Shown: positions 8,648 to 16,477 of the stretch, piece by piece
How positions within the stretch are numbered: the stretch's first letter is position 1
How the letters are laid out: the number at the start of each line of letters is the position of its first letter
NCBI RefSeq assembly: GCF_019904235.1
Contig: NZ_CP063202.1
Location: 2,728,001-2,792,000, forward strand
DNA: 64,000 bases
DNA from: Erythrobacter sp. SCSIO 43205
Lineage (GTDB): Bacteria; Pseudomonadota; Alphaproteobacteria; Sphingomonadales; Sphingomonadaceae
Direction of reading: 5' to 3'
Translations under genes and position numbers: made by a program
Notes under the pieces: generated by a model
Told to the model about the DNA's origin: nothing
The model's database searches: none
The model's input: only the letters and a program-made list of their open reading frames with translations

Positions 8648-9695
8648 AGGGTTCGGACTGCTCCGCTTCGTTTGCGTCCTCTTTGGCTTCATCAGACGGG
8701 CGCGCGATGTGTTCGCATGGGAATTCCTCGTGCTCCATCACGCCGGGATGCCCGTCGGTTTCGCGTCTGCATTCAACGATGGGACGCTTGATCGTATAGG
8801 GATCTTCGTCCTTGTGCGCTTCGATCAGCTTCCCCGCCTCACGGTCGGCATAGGCTGCGATCCAGATGAGGCAATCGGCAAGCCTTCGCATCTTGTGCTT
8901 GGTCGCAGCATTGACGCCGGGGCTGCAATTGAGGGTGAAGACTTCTGCTGCCGGCTCTGGCTTGTAGCGCGCGGGATAGCGCAGCCCCTCACCGCGCTCG
9001 TTAAACACGGTGCGCTTGTCGGCATTTGCGTCGGCCTCGCCAGAGTAAAAGGGCGAAGTGTTGAACATGAATGCGGTCACCTTGCGATCTTGAACCGATA
9101 TTTCAGTCGCAAGCGCCCCGCCCAATGAATGTCCGGTCACGACCCACGGCACTTCGTCGGAAAACCTCGATGTTTCAGCGTCATAAGCCTGCATGGCAAG
9201 CTTTGCCTGATCATCGGAAATCGTACCGTAGAAAATATCGCGCAAGATTCCATTGCCAGCTGCATCCGTCCCGCGAAAAGAGAGGATGCGTTCGAGCGGG
9301 CCAGCCTGTTCCGCGATCGGTGTGCCGGGCCTGTACCGTTCCCACACGGTGTAATGAAAGCCGGTTTTCTCCCTCTCTTCTGGGTCTATGGGCGGATTTG
9401 TCTCCCATTCCTCCGGCGGATCGACCTTGACCAGCCAATCGGGCGGAAAGGCATAAATGTCTTCGTCCGCCTCATAAGTCTGAAGCGAGGTAATGGCATA
9501 TGGGTAGGCTTTCACCGCCCCTTCGCGCACAAAATCGCACCAGCCCCCCGGCTCCATCCGGCATGGGCTGCGCGATTGGGAGATGTCGGGATAGGTGGCG
9601 CAGGCGGTGAGGGTGAGCAACAAGCCCGCCGACACCGCTCGCCTAGTGTCACTGTGCTTTCCTGCGAAAGCAGGAAACCATCTCCAAATGTTCAT
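8643..9695 (-). CDS. Lipase (class 3) family lipoprotein
   Basis: This 350-residue alpha/beta-hydrolase contains VTGHSLGGALATE near residue 188, the nucleophile elbow G-x-S-x-G of class-3 lipases. The N-terminal part has a short hydrophobic stretch ending LLTLTAC, which looks like a lipobox, so the mature protein is probably lipidated and exported. The start at 9695 (MNIWRWFPAF) lies inside palindromic repeat R1b, which therefore appears to supply the first residues. A GTG just before the hydrophobic stretch, or a more upstream codon, is also possible. The C-terminus is very acidic and ends in repeat R1a. Substrate is unknown. Confidence 0.75.
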   Translation of the reverse strand: MNIWRWFPAFAGKHSDTRRAVSAGLLLTLTACATYPDISQSRSPCRMEPGGWCDFVREGAVKAYPYAITSLQTYEADEDIYAFPPDWLVKVDPPEEWETNPPIDPEEREKTGFHYTVWERYRPGTPIAEQAGPLERILSFRGTDAAGNGILRDIFYGTISDDQAKLAMQAYDAETSRFSDEVPWVVTGHSLGGALATEISVQDRKVTAFMFNTSPFYSGEADANADKRTVFNERGEGLRYPARYKPEPAAEVFTLNCSPGVNAATKHKMRRLADCLIWIAAYADREAGKLIEAHKDEDPYTIKRPIVECRRETDGHPGVMEHEEFPCEHIARPSDEAKEDANEAEQSEPS

Positions 9696-9724
9696 GCTGG
9701 ACTCCTGCTTTCGCAGGAGATCAC
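9654..9724. repeat. Palindromic dispersed repeat R1, copy b
   Basis: A 71-base imperfect palindrome with outer arms GTGCTTTCCTGCG / CGCAGGAGATCAC. It covers the proposed start codon and N-terminal codons of the lipase-family gene. Confidence 0.85.
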
Positions 9725-9789
9725 GCGGTTGCAAAGTCATCCCGCTTTAACTCCCCCGACAAGAAGTCCATCCGCAAAAGGGGCTTGGC

Positions 9790-10251
9790 TTAACCCACAG
9801 TCGCTTTCACGATCTTGCCCGGCTGCGCAGGTGGCTCGCCTTTTGGCAGTGCGTGGACGTGTTCCATGCCGCTCTCGACATTGCCCCATACGGTGTATTG
9901 TCCATCGAGGAAGTGCGCGTCTTCGAAGCAGATGAAGAATTGCGAGTTTGCGCTGTCAGGCATTTGCGAACGCGCCATTGAACAGGTGCCTTCGACGTGC
10001 GGCTCTGAGTTAAACTCGGCCTTCAGGTCTGGCTTTTCCGAGCCACCCATGCCGGTGCCGGTGGGATCGCCGCCTTGCGCCATGAAGCCTGCGATCACGC
10101 GGTGGAAGACAACGCCGTCGTAAAAGCCTTCGCTGGCAAGCTCGGTGATGCGCTCAACGTGGCCCGGTGCCAGATCAGGGCGCAGCTTGATCACGACGTC
10201 TTTTCCTTCGCCATCGCCAGTGTCGAGCGTGAAAGTCAGTTTCTCGGCCAT
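9790..10251 (-). CDS. ppiB: Peptidyl-prolyl cis-trans isomerase, cyclophilin type
   Basis: This 153-residue single-domain cyclophilin catalyses proline isomerisation during protein folding. The signature residues are present: FHRVIAGFMAQGGDPTGTG contains the catalytic arginine and glutamine, and SQFFICFED and LDGQYTVWG follow in the usual order. There is no signal peptide, so a cytosolic PpiB-type role is likely. The frame is open further upstream, but the start at 10251 is supported by GGAG and by the natural start MAEKLTFTL. A palindromic repeat (10279-10338) lies just upstream. Confidence 0.95.
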   Translation of the reverse strand: MAEKLTFTLDTGDGEGKDVVIKLRPDLAPGHVERITELASEGFYDGVVFHRVIAGFMAQGGDPTGTGMGGSEKPDLKAEFNSEPHVEGTCSMARSQMPDSANSQFFICFEDAHFLDGQYTVWGNVESGMEHVHALPKGEPPAQPGKIVKATVG

Positions 10252-10278
10252 TACTTCTATCTCCAAAAAATTCCAGAC

Positions 10279-10338
10279 CCGTTCGTGCTGAGCCTGTCGA
10301 AGCACGCGCGCGCCCTTCGACAGGCTCAGGGCGAACGG
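10279..10338. repeat. Palindromic dispersed repeat R2, copy a
   Basis: A 60-base inverted repeat with arms like GAGCCTGTCGAAG / CTTCGACAGGCTC and a GC-rich loop. It differs from copy b (31049-31108) at only two positions by eye. It sits between the divergent ppiB and mgtE genes. Confidence 0.92.
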
Positions 10339-10428
10339 ATGTTTCTGCTTGTGTCGCTCGCTCTCTACCATTTTAGATTCAGATGTCACCCGCTTGCTTT
10401 TCAAGCCCCCCCAACTAAACCGGCAAAC

Positions 10429-11877
10429 ATGGTCGATCCCTCCTCTCTCGATGAAATCCGCATGGCGTCCGACGTTGAGGAAATGGTGCGTCCGGACGAC
10501 CGGATCGATGATGAGCGCCACGATGAGGAAAACCGCCTCAAGCGTTCCTTTGTAAGTGCGGTCAAGGAGGCGCTGAGCGAAGGCGACACCAATGCGGTGT
10601 ACGACCTTGTCGAACCGCTCCACCCCGCAGACATCGCCGACCTCATCGAGCTGACGGACGAGGAAGACCGTTCAAACCTCGCCGCAGCGATCACCGACCT
10701 CATGTCCTCCGAAGTGGTCGCAGAGCTAAACGATCACGTGCGCGAGCTGATGATGGAACAGCTCGCGCCGCAGGATGTGGCCATAATCACCGAGCAAATG
10801 GAAACCGATGATGCGGTCCAATTGCTCGAAGACCTCGACGAGATCGACCAAAAGGCAATCATCGCCGAGATGGAGCCTGAAACACAGGCTGCGGTTGAAA
10901 GCGCGCTTTCCTATCCAGAGGAAACCGCCGGACGCCTGATGAACCGTCACGTGATGGCGGTGCCGGAGCATCTGACGGTGGGCGATTTGATCGACTACCT
11001 TCGCGAAGAAGGTGATCTGGAGCATGATTTTTATGAGGTGTTCGTGGTCGATGCCTCACACCATCCGGTCGGCACTTGCGCCTTGAATTGGATTTTGACC
11101 ACGCCGCGCCGGGTCAAACTTGTCGATGTGATGAAACGCGACCAAACCTTAATTCCGGTCAACACCGATCAGGAAGAAGTCGCGCTGATGTTCCAGAAAT
11201 ACGCGCTCATTTCGGCGGCTGTCGTTGATGAAAGCGGGCGTTTGGTCGGCCAGATGACGGTGGACGATGTGGTCCACATCATCTCCGAAGAAGCGGGCGA
11301 AGACGCTCTGCTCCTTTCAGGTGCGGGCGATGGTGACATCAACGAACCTATCCGCGAGGCCTATTCCAGCCGCGTGCGCTGGCTAGTCGCGAACCTGGGT
11401 ACGGCGGTGATTGCGTCGGCCATCATCGCCTTTTTTGGCGCCGCGATTGAACAATTGGTGGCGCTCGCCGTGCTTATGCCGATTGTCGCCAGTATTGGCG
11501 GGAATGCAGGCACGCAAACGATGGCGGTTGCCGTGCGCGCGATTGCAACCAATCAGCTGACGCGGGCAAACACCTGGCGCATTGTCTGGCGCGAATTGCG
11601 TGTTGCGATGCTGAACGGTGCAACTGTGGCAATACTCATCGGCATTGCTGCGGGTGTCTTGTTCGGACCAGAGATGGGGGTGGTGATCGCCCTTGCGATG
11701 GTCATCAATATCGCGGTGTCCGGGCTTGCGGGCGTACTGGTCCCCGTCGCGTTTGAGCGTATGGGCCAAGACCCCGCCGTCGCCTCAAGCGTATTTGTCA
11801 CCATGATCACCGATTCCATGGGCTTTTTCGCCTTTCTCGGCCTTGCGGTTGTGGCTGGATTGGCTCCGCTCTCTTGA
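10429..11877 (+). CDS. mgtE: Magnesium transporter MgtE
   Basis: This 482-residue MgtE-type channel imports Mg2+ across the inner membrane. The order is the standard one: a helical N domain (about residues 40-150) with the acidic repeat region LLEDLDEIDQKAIIAEM, two CBS domains (about 160-285) that sense Mg2+, and five C-terminal membrane segments (about 310-482). The pore signature is seen in PIVASIGGNAGTQTMAVAVRA. The frame is open upstream of 10429, but the family begins close to this ATG and the upstream translation is repeat-derived. It is followed 30 bases later by a DUF1489 gene. Confidence 0.93.
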   Translation: MVDPSSLDEIRMASDVEEMVRPDDRIDDERHDEENRLKRSFVSAVKEALSEGDTNAVYDLVEPLHPADIADLIELTDEEDRSNLAAAITDLMSSEVVAELNDHVRELMMEQLAPQDVAIITEQMETDDAVQLLEDLDEIDQKAIIAEMEPETQAAVESALSYPEETAGRLMNRHVMAVPEHLTVGDLIDYLREEGDLEHDFYEVFVVDASHHPVGTCALNWILTTPRRVKLVDVMKRDQTLIPVNTDQEEVALMFQKYALISAAVVDESGRLVGQMTVDDVVHIISEEAGEDALLLSGAGDGDINEPIREAYSSRVRWLVANLGTAVIASAIIAFFGAAIEQLVALAVLMPIVASIGGNAGTQTMAVAVRAIATNQLTRANTWRIVWRELRVAMLNGATVAILIGIAAGVLFGPEMGVVIALAMVINIAVSGLAGVLVPVAFERMGQDPAVASSVFVTMITDSMGFFAFLGLAVVAGLAPLS

Positions 11878-11907
11878 GCCTGCGCACCCATGCCCTAGAT
11901 TAGGATC

Positions 11908-12297
11908 ATGCCCCTACACCTCACAAAGATCGCTTACGGCGCGCAAAGCTATGCCGAGCTTGAAAGCTGGTATCGCGGCGGCCGCGCGCCTTACCTCACG
12001 ACCAAATATCGCCCGACCAAGTGGGAGCAGTGCATCGGCGGCTCGCTTTATTGGATACATCAGCACTCCATTGTTGCGCGGTCGGAAATCCTCGGCTTTT
12101 CGCAAACCGACAGCGGGCGGTGGCTGATTGAGCTTAAACCGGAATTGGTGCGCGTACAGCCGCGCCCCAAGCGTGCGCACCAAGGCTGGCGCTATCTCAA
12201 GGGCGAGCCACCACGCGACCTTGCCGAAGGCGAAGACATTGGCGATGCGCTTCCAGGAAAGCTTGCCGCTAAACTGGAGAAGCTGGGCCTGGTTTAG
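11908..12297 (+). CDS. DUF1489 family protein
   Basis: A 129-residue cytosolic protein that begins MPLHLTKIAYG, as alphaproteobacterial DUF1489 proteins do. It contains the conserved stretch RAPYLTTKYRPTKW and the segment KRAHQGWRYLKGEPPRDL near the C-terminus. Function is unknown. It follows mgtE closely on the same strand and may be co-transcribed, but the pairing gives no clear functional hint. Confidence 0.85.
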   Translation: MPLHLTKIAYGAQSYAELESWYRGGRAPYLTTKYRPTKWEQCIGGSLYWIHQHSIVARSEILGFSQTDSGRWLIELKPELVRVQPRPKRAHQGWRYLKGEPPRDLAEGEDIGDALPGKLAAKLEKLGLV

Positions 12298-12320
12298 TCT
12301 GTGCCACTTGGCCCGTGCGT

Positions 12321-12575
12321 TCAGGGGGCGGGAGGCGACAAATTGATGAATTCGCCTTCCTCTTCCTTGCCCATGGCCTCGTCAATCGCACTGAAGGTTT
12401 GGCCGGTCGCATTTCCCAGCGATGAAAGGGCCTGCATGGCGACAATGCCCACAAGAGCGGCCAAAAGACCATATTCGATTGCCGTTGCGCCGCGCTGATC
12501 GCGAAGCAGATAAGAAAGGGTTCGGGGTGCTGCTTTGAGCTTGGCAAGGAGTTGGTGTGTCATGGCGAAAGCCAT
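12321..12575 (-). CDS. Flp family type IVb pilin
   Basis: This 84-residue protein has a positively charged leader ending in RDQRG, followed by ATAIEYGLLAALVGIVAM. This is the class IVb prepilin cleavage site with the conserved Glu at +5 and Tyr at +6, then the hydrophobic helix. A prepilin peptidase of the TadV/CpaA type would process it. GGAGG about 12 bases upstream favours the start at 12575; a second ATG at 12563 would give the more usual short leader. No tad/cpa assembly genes are nearby, so it is an orphan pilin. Confidence 0.88.
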   Translation of the reverse strand: MAFAMTHQLLAKLKAAPRTLSYLLRDQRGATAIEYGLLAALVGIVAMQALSSLGNATGQTFSAIDEAMGKEEEGEFINLSPPAP

Positions 12576-12661
12576 TAAACCCCTGCCTCCTGACACAATC
12601 CTCACCAAGCTGGTGAAGCGCCTCAAATTGGCTGCTACGTCGAAACGCGTAGGCGCGATTA

Positions 12662-13327
12662 TCAGGTCAGCGGCGGTGCGCCTGAGTAGATCCAGAAAGC
12701 AAAGCCAGCCGCAACAGCCAGGCACACAAGCGCTCTTACCCACGGGGTTGGCGAATTGTCCTTCACGTTTGTGGCCTTCTCGCCCGATCCTGCGACCATC
12801 GGCCCAATCAGATTTTGCGCCTGAAACGCGCCATAAAGTCCAATGGCAAGAATGTGCACGCCCACCATTGCGAAGACGACCCAATAAAACCATTCATGCG
12901 TGTCTGTGAGAAAGTCCGCTGTTCCCACACCGACGAGCGGGTTCAATGGCCCTGTCGCCCCGTCGAACGGGTCACCGGCAAAAAGCCCCATGCTGATCTG
13001 CGCAAGCATGAAACCCAAAAGCGCCAAGACCGAAAGCGCACCTAAAGGCGTGTGGCCCTTGTGCTGTTTGTGAGGGAACTCGCCGCGAAGATAGGCCAGA
13101 ACCGCTCCCGGCCCCCTGACGAAGCTTGCAAAGCGCGCGGTGTCAGTGCCGATAATACCCCACAAAATGCGAAAGACGATGAGCGCCAAAAGCACATGGC
13201 CAAGCCGCATATGCCAGCCCCATTCGGAATTTTCCGCGGTGACATACATCGCTGGCAAAAGCAGAACGAATGACCAGTGCGTGAAACGCACTGGCCAATC
13301 CCAGATTTTCACCTTGTGAGTGCTCAT
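12662..13327 (-). CDS. Cytochrome b561-like membrane protein
   Basis: A 221-residue integral membrane protein of the bacterial b-type cytochrome (Ni/Fe-hydrogenase b subunit-like) family. It has four or five membrane helices and candidate haem-ligand histidines in RFTHWSFVLLL, WHMRLGHVLLAL, TDTHEWFYW and MVGVHILAIGLYG. It starts 23 bases after the stop of the cytochrome c' gene on the same strand. The two products probably form one electron-transfer unit, with the membrane cytochrome b exchanging electrons with the periplasmic cytochrome c. The physiological partner is not visible. Confidence 0.88.
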   Translation of the reverse strand: MSTHKVKIWDWPVRFTHWSFVLLLPAMYVTAENSEWGWHMRLGHVLLALIVFRILWGIIGTDTARFASFVRGPGAVLAYLRGEFPHKQHKGHTPLGALSVLALLGFMLAQISMGLFAGDPFDGATGPLNPLVGVGTADFLTDTHEWFYWVVFAMVGVHILAIGLYGAFQAQNLIGPMVAGSGEKATNVKDNSPTPWVRALVCLAVAAGFAFWIYSGAPPLT

Positions 13328-13350
13328 CTTTGGGTCAGTTCAAACGGCGA

Positions 13351-13842
13351 TTAATCGTCGTCGACGCGGTATTTGTCGTGACACGCCTTGCACCCGTTAA
13401 GGCCCAGATTGCCGACCTGACCGCCGACCGCTTCTGGATCGCCTGTTTCAGCGGCAGCCATCAAATCAGCGCTCGCCGCAATTGCGTTTTGGATAGCTTC
13501 GTCAAATCCTTGGGGATCTTCCCATATGGTTGCGAGCGCTTCTGTATCATAGCCCGCTTCCATGCTCGTGCCCTCAGGGAAGAGGTTGGGCAGACGCTTC
13601 AATCTCTCGTTAATGTCAGCCGCGCTGGTCTGGATGAGCGCCATATCAGGACTGTCTGTTTCAAGCTGTTCACGGATCGCCTTGAAGCTATCGCCGATCT
13701 CTTCGAAATTGTCCTGACGCTCAGCAATTTCGGCAGGGGCATCGCCCGCAGGCGCAGCGGCTTCTTCTTCTGCGCCGCCACCACAGGCGGTGAGCAATGC
13801 ACAAGCAGAAATCGCGATAAAAACAGAAGGTATCCGGGCCAT
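13351..13842 (-). CDS. Class II cytochrome c (cytochrome c')
   Basis: A 163-residue exported protein with a lipoprotein-like signal ending LLTACGGG and an acidic, Ala-rich linker. A four-helix cytochrome c' fold follows, with the haem-binding CKACH close to the C-terminus, as is typical of class II cytochromes. The start at 13842 is backed by AAGGAGA at good spacing. It is the promoter-proximal gene of a pair with the b-type cytochrome. Class II cytochromes act in electron transfer or NO handling; the choice cannot be made from sequence. Confidence 0.88.
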   Translation of the reverse strand: MARIPSVFIAISACALLTACGGGAEEEAAAPAGDAPAEIAERQDNFEEIGDSFKAIREQLETDSPDMALIQTSAADINERLKRLPNLFPEGTSMEAGYDTEALATIWEDPQGFDEAIQNAIAASADLMAAAETGDPEAVGGQVGNLGLNGCKACHDKYRVDDD

Positions 13843-13917
13843 ATGGCTCTCCTTTAACAGTTCCGATCCCCTTGAGAGAAACTGTATCGCCGTTGAACCA
13901 AAACGCAACGGGCGTTC

Positions 13918-14796
13918 TTACGAAGAGGGCGGCTTTGGAAACAGCGCAGGCGTGTTTTTGCGGTACTTTTGATAGTCTGGGTCATCGCCCCAACGTTTTT
14001 TCGCCTGCTCCTCCTGCAAATTGATCCCGCTGATCCGGGTAAGCAGGAGATAGACGAAAACAGGGGAGATCACGACAAGCCACGAGAGCCCCGAGAGCAC
14101 TGGAATGGCGATCACGAGAATGCCCGTCCATAAGGTAATTTCGCCAAAGTAGTTGGGGTGACGGCTCCAGCGCCAAAGCCCGACATTGATAAAATCACCG
14201 TCATTGTCGGGATCGTTTTTGAACGCGCTTTTCTGAGCATCGGCCACGCTTTCAAAGATAAAGCCGAACAGCCAGATCGCCGAGCCAAGGAAAAAGAACG
14301 CGTCGAGCGCAACGCGCGTTTCAGCGGTAATAACGGCAACTGCTGCCGAAGCGGTCAGAACCACCCAAAGCGCTTGAAGTGTCCAGGCGGCAAGGAAGCG
14401 CGCAGGGTTGGTCTTGATCTTTTCAAAACGGCTGTCAGTGCCCCCTGCATTCTTGATCCGGATAAACAGAAACGTGCCAAGCCTGATGCACCAGATGATC
14501 ACCATCGCCGCGACGACAAGGCTGCGCGTGTCGAGATCACCGTGATAGCCAAAAGCGGCATAAACACACAGCAATGTGACCGTGAAATAGGTGATTGCGC
14601 CCATGGTGTCATAAAACTTGTCGCTTTGCGCGATGGCTGAGGGAATGTAGGCGAGCCAGTTGAGTGCAAGCGCCCAGACCCCTGCGACGAACATGGCTTT
14701 CACGCCGACAAAGGGAACGCTGTTAGCCCCTGCAAACCACGAAAAGGCCAATATAACGGCAGCAACGATCGCCACCACGCCCAAGCTTTTCCCCAT
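13918..14796 (-). CDS. DUF1295 / steroid 5-alpha-reductase-like membrane protein
   Basis: A 292-residue protein with about seven membrane helices. The C-terminal third contains WRWSRHPNYFGEITLWTG and a final DPDYQKYRKNTPALFPKP, the hallmarks of the DUF1295 family related to 3-oxo-5-alpha-steroid 4-dehydrogenases and isoprenylcysteine methyltransferases. The conserved RHPNYFGE segment is thought to bind the NAD(P)H cofactor. Substrate is unknown in bacteria. It lies upstream of the cytochrome pair on the same strand with a 75-base gap. Confidence 0.85.
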   Translation of the reverse strand: MGKSLGVVAIVAAVILAFSWFAGANSVPFVGVKAMFVAGVWALALNWLAYIPSAIAQSDKFYDTMGAITYFTVTLLCVYAAFGYHGDLDTRSLVVAAMVIIWCIRLGTFLFIRIKNAGGTDSRFEKIKTNPARFLAAWTLQALWVVLTASAAVAVITAETRVALDAFFFLGSAIWLFGFIFESVADAQKSAFKNDPDNDGDFINVGLWRWSRHPNYFGEITLWTGILVIAIPVLSGLSWLVVISPVFVYLLLTRISGINLQEEQAKKRWGDDPDYQKYRKNTPALFPKPPSS

Positions 14797-14861
14797 AGCT
14801 AACCCCCTGTTTTGTTATTCGACCCGATCTGGTGTCTTCATCGCAACTGCTGAGCACAGAT

Positions 14862-14880
14862 CAAGGTTCCCGAAACCTTG
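14862..14880 (-). terminator. Possible hairpin after the DsbA-like gene
   Basis: A CAAGGTT / AACCTTG stem with a five-base loop begins five bases past the stop of the DsbA-family gene. There is no T run, so a terminator role is tentative. Confidence 0.35.
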
Positions 14881-14885
14881 GCTGC

Positions 14886-15578
14886 TCACGCAGCAGTTCT
14901 CGATTTCTCGGCCACTTTTCTCAACACATTGACATAAGTTTCGGGCCCTTGCGCACCGGGGACCATGAATTTGCCATTGATGATCATCGCCGGAACGCCT
15001 GAGATATTGAGGTCCCATGCTTGGCGTTCTTCTGCCTCAACGCGCGCGTTTAGCTCTGCGTCATCAAGCGCCGCTTTCGCAGCCATTTTGTGAAGACCAA
15101 CGCCAGCGGCAATGTCCAACAGCACTTCACGGTCAGATAAGTCGCGGCGTTCGTTGAAGTGAGCCCTGAACAACGCCAGCTTAAGCGCGGTCTGGACTTG
15201 CGGCCCTGCCTCTTCGAGCGCGAATGTCAGCAGACAATGGCACTCTCTCGTGTTCCACATCATCGCAGCCGGCGCTGGCTCTTCGTCGCCCTCGTATGTC
15301 AGCGAGACACCCGCTTCCTCAGCGATTGTCTTCATACGTCCACGCACCGCTGCGCCTTCCTCGGCGGACCGGCCATATTTGCGCCGCAGATGCGCTTCCT
15401 GCTCTTCGCCTTCGCGCGGCATATCGGGATTGAGTTCAAACGGGCGCCAACGCAATTGTGCCTCAATCTCACCATCAAGCGCGCTCAAAGCTTGCTGTAA
15501 TTGCCCATAACCAATGAGGCACCACGGGCACATGACATCGGAGTAGATATCAATTGTCAGCTTTTGGGCTGCGCTCAT
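14886..15578 (-). CDS. DsbA family oxidoreductase (FrnE-like)
   Basis: A 230-residue cytosolic DsbA-type thioredoxin-fold protein. It begins LTIDIYSDVMCPWCLIG with a CPWC active site (residues 17-20) and carries the large helical insertion of the FrnE/HCCA-isomerase-like group. The cis-proline region is NISGVPAMIINGKF near residue 200. There is no signal peptide. FrnE-type proteins act as cytoplasmic disulfide oxidoreductases or isomerases. The ATG overlaps the nudC stop by one base (TGATG), so the two genes are probably translationally coupled. Confidence 0.9.
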   Translation of the reverse strand: MSAAQKLTIDIYSDVMCPWCLIGYGQLQQALSALDGEIEAQLRWRPFELNPDMPREGEEQEAHLRRKYGRSAEEGAAVRGRMKTIAEEAGVSLTYEGDEEPAPAAMMWNTRECHCLLTFALEEAGPQVQTALKLALFRAHFNERRDLSDREVLLDIAAGVGLHKMAAKAALDDAELNARVEAEERQAWDLNISGVPAMIINGKFMVPGAQGPETYVNVLRKVAEKSRTAA

Positions 15579-16477
15579 CAGTCCTTCTCCAGCCACCATT
15601 TCATCAAATTATGTGCAATTGCATGGGGCGGTGGGGCAACAAATGGTCCGTCACCTGCAAGAGAGCTCGCCACTTCTTCGCGGGTGTACCAGTTGATCTC
15701 TGCCATCTCGGTTTCATCAATGACGAGTGCATCGTCATCGGCATAGGAGTGGCAGGCGATCATCAGCTGGCTCGGAAAAGGCCAGGGCTGGCTTGCGACA
15801 TATTCGACATCGCGCACCCGCACTCCTGATTCCTCAAAGACTTCGCGCGCAACCGCCTCTTCAATGGTTTCTCCCGGCTCGACAAATCCGGCAAGCGCGG
15901 AAAAACGCCCCTCAGGCCAGCCAAGCCCGCGTCCAAGCATGAGCTTGCCATCACATTCGGCAAGCATGATGGTCACCGGATCAGTGCGCGGGAAATGCTG
16001 CGCCCCGCACGATGGGCAATTGCGTTGCCAGCCGCCTTTCGCGATTTCAGTCGATGCGCCACATTGCGCGCAGTGCCGGTGGCGTGCGTGCCAATCTATA
16101 AGACTGCGCGCACCGCCATAAAGCGCCAGATCACCCGGCTCCAGGTTCGCCATCAGCGCCCAAAGGCGCGGGTTTGCCATGCGAGGCGCTGCATCGCCCT
16201 TGGCCGGGACAGCGGCGAAGCACGCTTTTTCGCCCCCACCTTCTGGGCCATCAGCTCGGTCGATCCCAAGAAACACGAGCTCTGCATCCTCAGGCGCATC
16301 TGCCAGTGTGCCCCAGGCAAGCCTTCCAGCATCATCGAGCAGCGGCATAAGCTGATCGAGAAGCAGGAACTTGGCCTTCCAATTCATCAACGCACCGAGC
16401 GCGTCGCGGTCGGCACGAATATTGTCCGCCCGGTCAAGCGGCGAACCGGAAAAAGCAATCGGCAATGGTCCTGACAT
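15578..16477 (-). CDS. nudC: NAD(+) diphosphatase NudC
   Basis: A 299-residue NudC-type Nudix hydrolase that splits NADH/NAD+ and can remove NAD caps from RNA. It has the zinc ribbon with CAQCGAS and NCPSCGAQ, then the Nudix box GFVEPGETIEEAVAREVFEESGV. An SQPWPFPSQLM segment downstream matches the NudC signature SQPWPFP. The ATG at 16477 overlaps the stop of the upstream serine hydrolase gene by one base. The gene is the middle member of a tight three-gene unit with the DsbA-like gene downstream. Confidence 0.95.
   Translation of the reverse strand: MSGPLPIAFSGSPLDRADNIRADRDALGALMNWKAKFLLLDQLMPLLDDAGRLAWGTLADAPEDAELVFLGIDRADGPEGGGEKACFAAVPAKGDAAPRMANPRLWALMANLEPGDLALYGGARSLIDWHARHRHCAQCGASTEIAKGGWQRNCPSCGAQHFPRTDPVTIMLAECDGKLMLGRGLGWPEGRFSALAGFVEPGETIEEAVAREVFEESGVRVRDVEYVASQPWPFPSQLMIACHSYADDDALVIDETEMAEINWYTREEVASSLAGDGPFVAPPPHAIAHNLMKWWLEKD

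Noticed and set aside
10261..10428. N-terminal extensions of ppiB and mgtE through the R2 repeat
   Set aside because: Both frames stay open across the repeat, but the translated sequence is repeat-derived and non-homologous. Normal starts with better support exist at 10251 and 10429.
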